Below, piece after piece: positions 7,501 to 9,745 of a stretch of 9,745 nucleotides of DNA (position 1 is its first letter; each line of letters starts with the position of its first letter). Source of the stretch: Clostridia bacterium (GTDB taxonomy: Bacteria; Bacillota; Clostridia; Oscillospirales; Acutalibacteraceae). The translations under genes were made by a program, and so were the position numbers. Location: NCBI GenBank assembly GCA_017559885.1, contig JAFYQN010000185.1, positions 1 through 9,745 on the forward strand, written 5' to 3'. The notes under the pieces were generated by a model. The model had not been told where the DNA came from, ran no database searches, and saw nothing but the letters and a program-made list of their open reading frames with translations.

Positions 7501-8784
7501 ATGAAAAAAACACTTGCGATACTTACAGTTTTATGTTTGGTTTTAGGTATTTGCGGTTGTAAATCCCAACCTGATAATTCTTCAAGCGACGTAGTTGATG
7601 TTGAGTATGAAGAAATTATTGTTGACGAGGGTGGTAATACAATAACAAGTTCAGATCAAACTACAACTTCAAGTCAAGATGCGCAAAGCAATCCAACCAC
7701 ATCATCTAATAACAATAGTTCAACAGTTGATAACTCGGTTAAAATTGATTATGACACTATTGTTGAAGTCGATATATGCGATGACATTGTTCGTGGTTAT
7801 CTTAGCGCTGATGATGCAAATAATCAGTATTATTGGTTAAGTAATTTCAGCGGTAACAAGTACGATTATCAAAATCTATCTTTAAGTTGGAAAATGGCAG
7901 GCGGTCCTTACACCGTTTATTTCTCTGAGAATGCTGATTTTAGTAATGCGATTACATTGCAAACTTCATCTTCTACAATAAAAAACAGTATACTTGTTCC
8001 TGGTAAAACGTATTACTGGAAGGTTATAGGCGCCTTTTCATCCGACATTCTTGGCGGCGGTAGAATTAAGGTAAAGGACGAACCTGTTCGTTGGATACAA
8101 ATAGACGGCACCGGTAACGTGCGCGATTTGGGCGGTTGGAAAACCACAAGCGGCAAAACCGTTAAATACGGAATGATTTATCGCGGACAAAAACTTGAGG
8201 GTGTTACTGCAAACGGTATCGCTACTATAAAGCAGTTAGGTCTTAAAACCGAACTTGATATACGCTATGCAACCCAAAAATTCCAAACACCTGGCACCGG
8301 CATGAACTATGAATTTATTGAATCACCTGGTCAGTATGATAACGTAATGAAAGCCGAACCTGAAGTTTTCAAGGCAAGTTATAAAAGAGTATTTGAACTT
8401 TTATCTAACGAAAGTAACTATCCTTTCTACGCGCACTGTAATGCGGGCGCTGACCGTACAGGTACGTTTGCATTTATTGTAAATGGCGTTTTGGGTGTTC
8501 CTTATGAAGACTTAACCCGTGACTTCGAACTTACCTCTTTCTCATCTACAGGTAAGCGTTGGCGCGGTAAGGGAACAGGTAATACGTTTGCTGAGGGCGA
8601 CGACGTAATGCAAGAGGATAGCAGTAACACAGTTGCTTGGGGTAGACTCTATAAAGAGATGATGGCTTACGGTCAAAGAAATGGTTGCACAACACTTGAA
8701 GCATCTATCGAGCACTGGCTTATAAACTACATTGGCGTTCCAAAATCACAAATCGACAGTTATAGAAATATAATGCTTAAATAA
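7501..8784 (+). CDS. Lipoprotein with Fn3-like segment and tyrosine/lipid phosphatase domain (Y_phosphatase3-like)
   Basis: The 427-residue precursor has a lipoprotein signal peptide, MKKTLAILTVLCLVLG, with lipobox I17-C18-G19 and lipidated C20, so it should be anchored outside the membrane. Residues 21-85 are a Ser/Thr/Asn/Asp-rich linker. Residues about 121-195 look like an Fn3-type beta-sandwich (LSLSWK ... PGKTYYWKV). The rest is a tyrosine phosphatase of the MptpB/Listeria LipA type. It has NVRDLGG at 206-212 and a P-loop HCNAGADRTG with nucleophile C313 and R319. Relatives hydrolyse phosphotyrosine and phosphoinositides, and some act on host lipids; the substrate here is unknown. The C-terminal part after the P-loop is long and basic/Gly-rich (about 345-375). 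The gene is transcribed alone, divergent from grpE, and ends at a strong terminator. The fold assignment is strong; the physiological role is not known. Confidence 0.88.
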   Translation: MKKTLAILTVLCLVLGICGCKSQPDNSSSDVVDVEYEEIIVDEGGNTITSSDQTTTSSQDAQSNPTTSSNNNSSTVDNSVKIDYDTIVEVDICDDIVRGYLSADDANNQYYWLSNFSGNKYDYQNLSLSWKMAGGPYTVYFSENADFSNAITLQTSSSTIKNSILVPGKTYYWKVIGAFSSDILGGGRIKVKDEPVRWIQIDGTGNVRDLGGWKTTSGKTVKYGMIYRGQKLEGVTANGIATIKQLGLKTELDIRYATQKFQTPGTGMNYEFIESPGQYDNVMKAEPEVFKASYKRVFELLSNESNYPFYAHCNAGADRTGTFAFIVNGVLGVPYEDLTRDFELTSFSSTGKRWRGKGTGNTFAEGDDVMQEDSSNTVAWGRLYKEMMAYGQRNGCTTLEASIEHWLINYIGVPKSQIDSYRNIMLK

Positions 8785-8790
8785 TAAAAT

Positions 8791-8826
8791 AAAAAAGAAG
8801 GTTGAAATTTTCAACCTTCTTTTTTT
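8791..8826. terminator. Bidirectional rho-independent terminator between the phosphatase gene and rhaA
   Basis: A 16-bp stem (8791-8806 with 8810-8825) and 3-base loop is built around GAAGGTTGAA / TTCAACCTTC. It is flanked by an A-run on the left and a T-run (8820-8826) on the right, giving a U-tract when read from either side. It lies between the convergent stop codons at 8782-8784 and 8837-8839. Confidence 0.92.
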
Positions 8827-8836
8827 ATCGTTAATA

Positions 8837-9745
8837 TTAAACTCTTTTTGAAAGGACGTTGTTTTCGTACTCCTGAACCTTAGCAAACCATTCGCCGTCT
8901 GCCGGTACACCACAGCATTCGCAATAGTAATTCCAGATGTCACCAAATGGCAAGGTTTTAACTTCTTCACTCTTTACCATAAGTTCGGTGTAAGCACCCT
9001 TGTCCTGCAAATCTTTAAGCATTGCATTTGGTGTAAGCATAGCCATAAGAAGTGCCTTTTGCCAACTACGAAGGCCTACACTCCAAGCAGCAATACGGTT
9101 GATGCTTGCATCAAAGTAGTCAAGAGCCATATAAACGCGGTCAAATGCATCGCAACGTACGATTTCTTTTGCCATCTCGCGTGTTTCATCGTCGAAGAGC
9201 ACTACGTGGTCAGAGTCCCAACGAATCGGACGGGTGATATGTAATGCAATTTCAGGGAAGAATGCCAATAGGGCAGGTATCTTGTCGGATACAACCTCGG
9301 TAGGATGATAGTGACCGTTGTCCATAAGTGGCAAACAACCGTCGTGTGTTGCCGCGAATGTAAGTGAAAATTCAGCAGAACCTACTGTGTATGCTTCAAC
9401 ACCGATACCAAATACCTTTGATTCAACACAAGGTTTAACAAGCGCTTTATCAAACGGTTCTGAAAGAATTGCCTCGATAGATTCCTTGTATCTAACACGT
9501 GGACCCATACGATCGGCAGGGATATCTTTAAGACCGTCGCCTGTCCAAATGTTCATAACGCAAGGTACGCCTGTTTCTTTGGCAAAATACTCTGAAATGC
9601 GTACGCATGCTTTACCGTGTTCAATCCAAAAATCGCGAATATTTTTATCAGGGCTTGAAAGTGTAAGACCGCTGTTTGCCATTGGATGTGAGAAGAATGT
9701 TGGGTTAAAGTCAAGACCCATACCGTGCTTTTTGGCAAATTCTAC
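8837..9745 (-). CDS. rhaA: L-rhamnose isomerase (5' partial)
   Basis: This enzyme converts L-rhamnose to L-rhamnulose, the first step of rhamnose catabolism in the cytoplasm. The visible 302 residues match the C-terminal three quarters of RhaA (about 419 residues in E. coli), so roughly 115 N-terminal residues lie beyond the right edge. The frame remains open to the last base, so the ATG at 9721 (MGLDFNPTFFSHP) is internal. Metal-site segments known from E. coli RhaA are all present: the Glu in VESKVFGIG, Asp and His in LMDNGHYHP, His in ALHITRPIRW, the two Asp of WDSDHV, and Asp in ALDYFDASINR. The C-terminus (YENNVLSKRV) closely resembles the E. coli ending. The stop is TAA. Other rha genes, if clustered, would be outside this window. 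Confidence 0.96.
   Translation of the reverse strand, partial: VEFAKKHGMGLDFNPTFFSHPMANSGLTLSSPDKNIRDFWIEHGKACVRISEYFAKETGVPCVMNIWTGDGLKDIPADRMGPRVRYKESIEAILSEPFDKALVKPCVESKVFGIGVEAYTVGSAEFSLTFAATHDGCLPLMDNGHYHPTEVVSDKIPALLAFFPEIALHITRPIRWDSDHVVLFDDETREMAKEIVRCDAFDRVYMALDYFDASINRIAAWSVGLRSWQKALLMAMLTPNAMLKDLQDKGAYTELMVKSEEVKTLPFGDIWNYYCECCGVPADGEWFAKVQEYENNVLSKRV

Noticed and set aside
9719..9721. ATG as the start of rhaA
   Set aside because: The frame stays open to the window edge and the ATG matches an internal position of RhaA, so the gene is cut by the window.

Overview
This is a low-GC chromosomal segment from an endospore-forming Firmicute, most likely an uncultured Clostridia lineage. 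The evidence is a spore-coat type SPOCS/LysM protein, a grpE-dnaK-dnaJ operon with a Gram-positive type DnaK, strong AGGAGG-like ribosome binding sites, and near-consensus sigma-A promoters of the TTGACA-N16/17-TATAAT type. No mobile element, phage gene, CRISPR array, tRNA or rRNA was seen. All intergenic gaps are under 300 bases.

Layout. (1) 1-1463, plus strand: the 3' part of a cysteine-rich protein with three SPOCS (DUF3794) repeats and a C-terminal LysM domain, related to SipL/SpoVID, closed by a hairpin at 1468-1503. (2) 1512-3617, plus strand: a single-gene unit with its own promoter, encoding a membrane-bound UDP-GlcNAc 4,6-dehydratase of the PglF/WbpM/CapD type. It ends in a strong bidirectional terminator (3622-3654) shared with the convergent chaperone operon. 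(3) 7361 down to 3657, minus strand: the heat-shock operon grpE-dnaK-dnaJ. It has no hrcA in front and no CIRCE element. Its promoter is instead flanked by two nearly identical 24-bp repeats that resemble CtsR operators. A hairpin sits between dnaK and dnaJ. (4) 7430-8784, plus strand: a divergently transcribed lipoprotein carrying an Fn3-like segment and a secreted tyrosine/lipid phosphatase domain with an HCxxGxDRT active site. (5) 9745 down to 8837, minus strand: the 3' part of rhaA (L-rhamnose isomerase), convergent with the lipoprotein and sharing a bidirectional terminator with it.

How they fit together. GrpE, DnaK and DnaJ form one protein-folding machine. The other genes are separate transcription units, insulated by hairpins, for spore coat assembly, surface glycan synthesis, a surface phosphatase and rhamnose catabolism. 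No novel multi-gene system was found. The most notable signals are regulatory: the paired CtsR-like boxes with no local hrcA/CIRCE, the 9-bp inverted repeat over the dehydratase promoter, and the dnaK-dnaJ hairpin. The cysteine richness of the SPOCS protein and an insert in the dehydratase are also worth a look.
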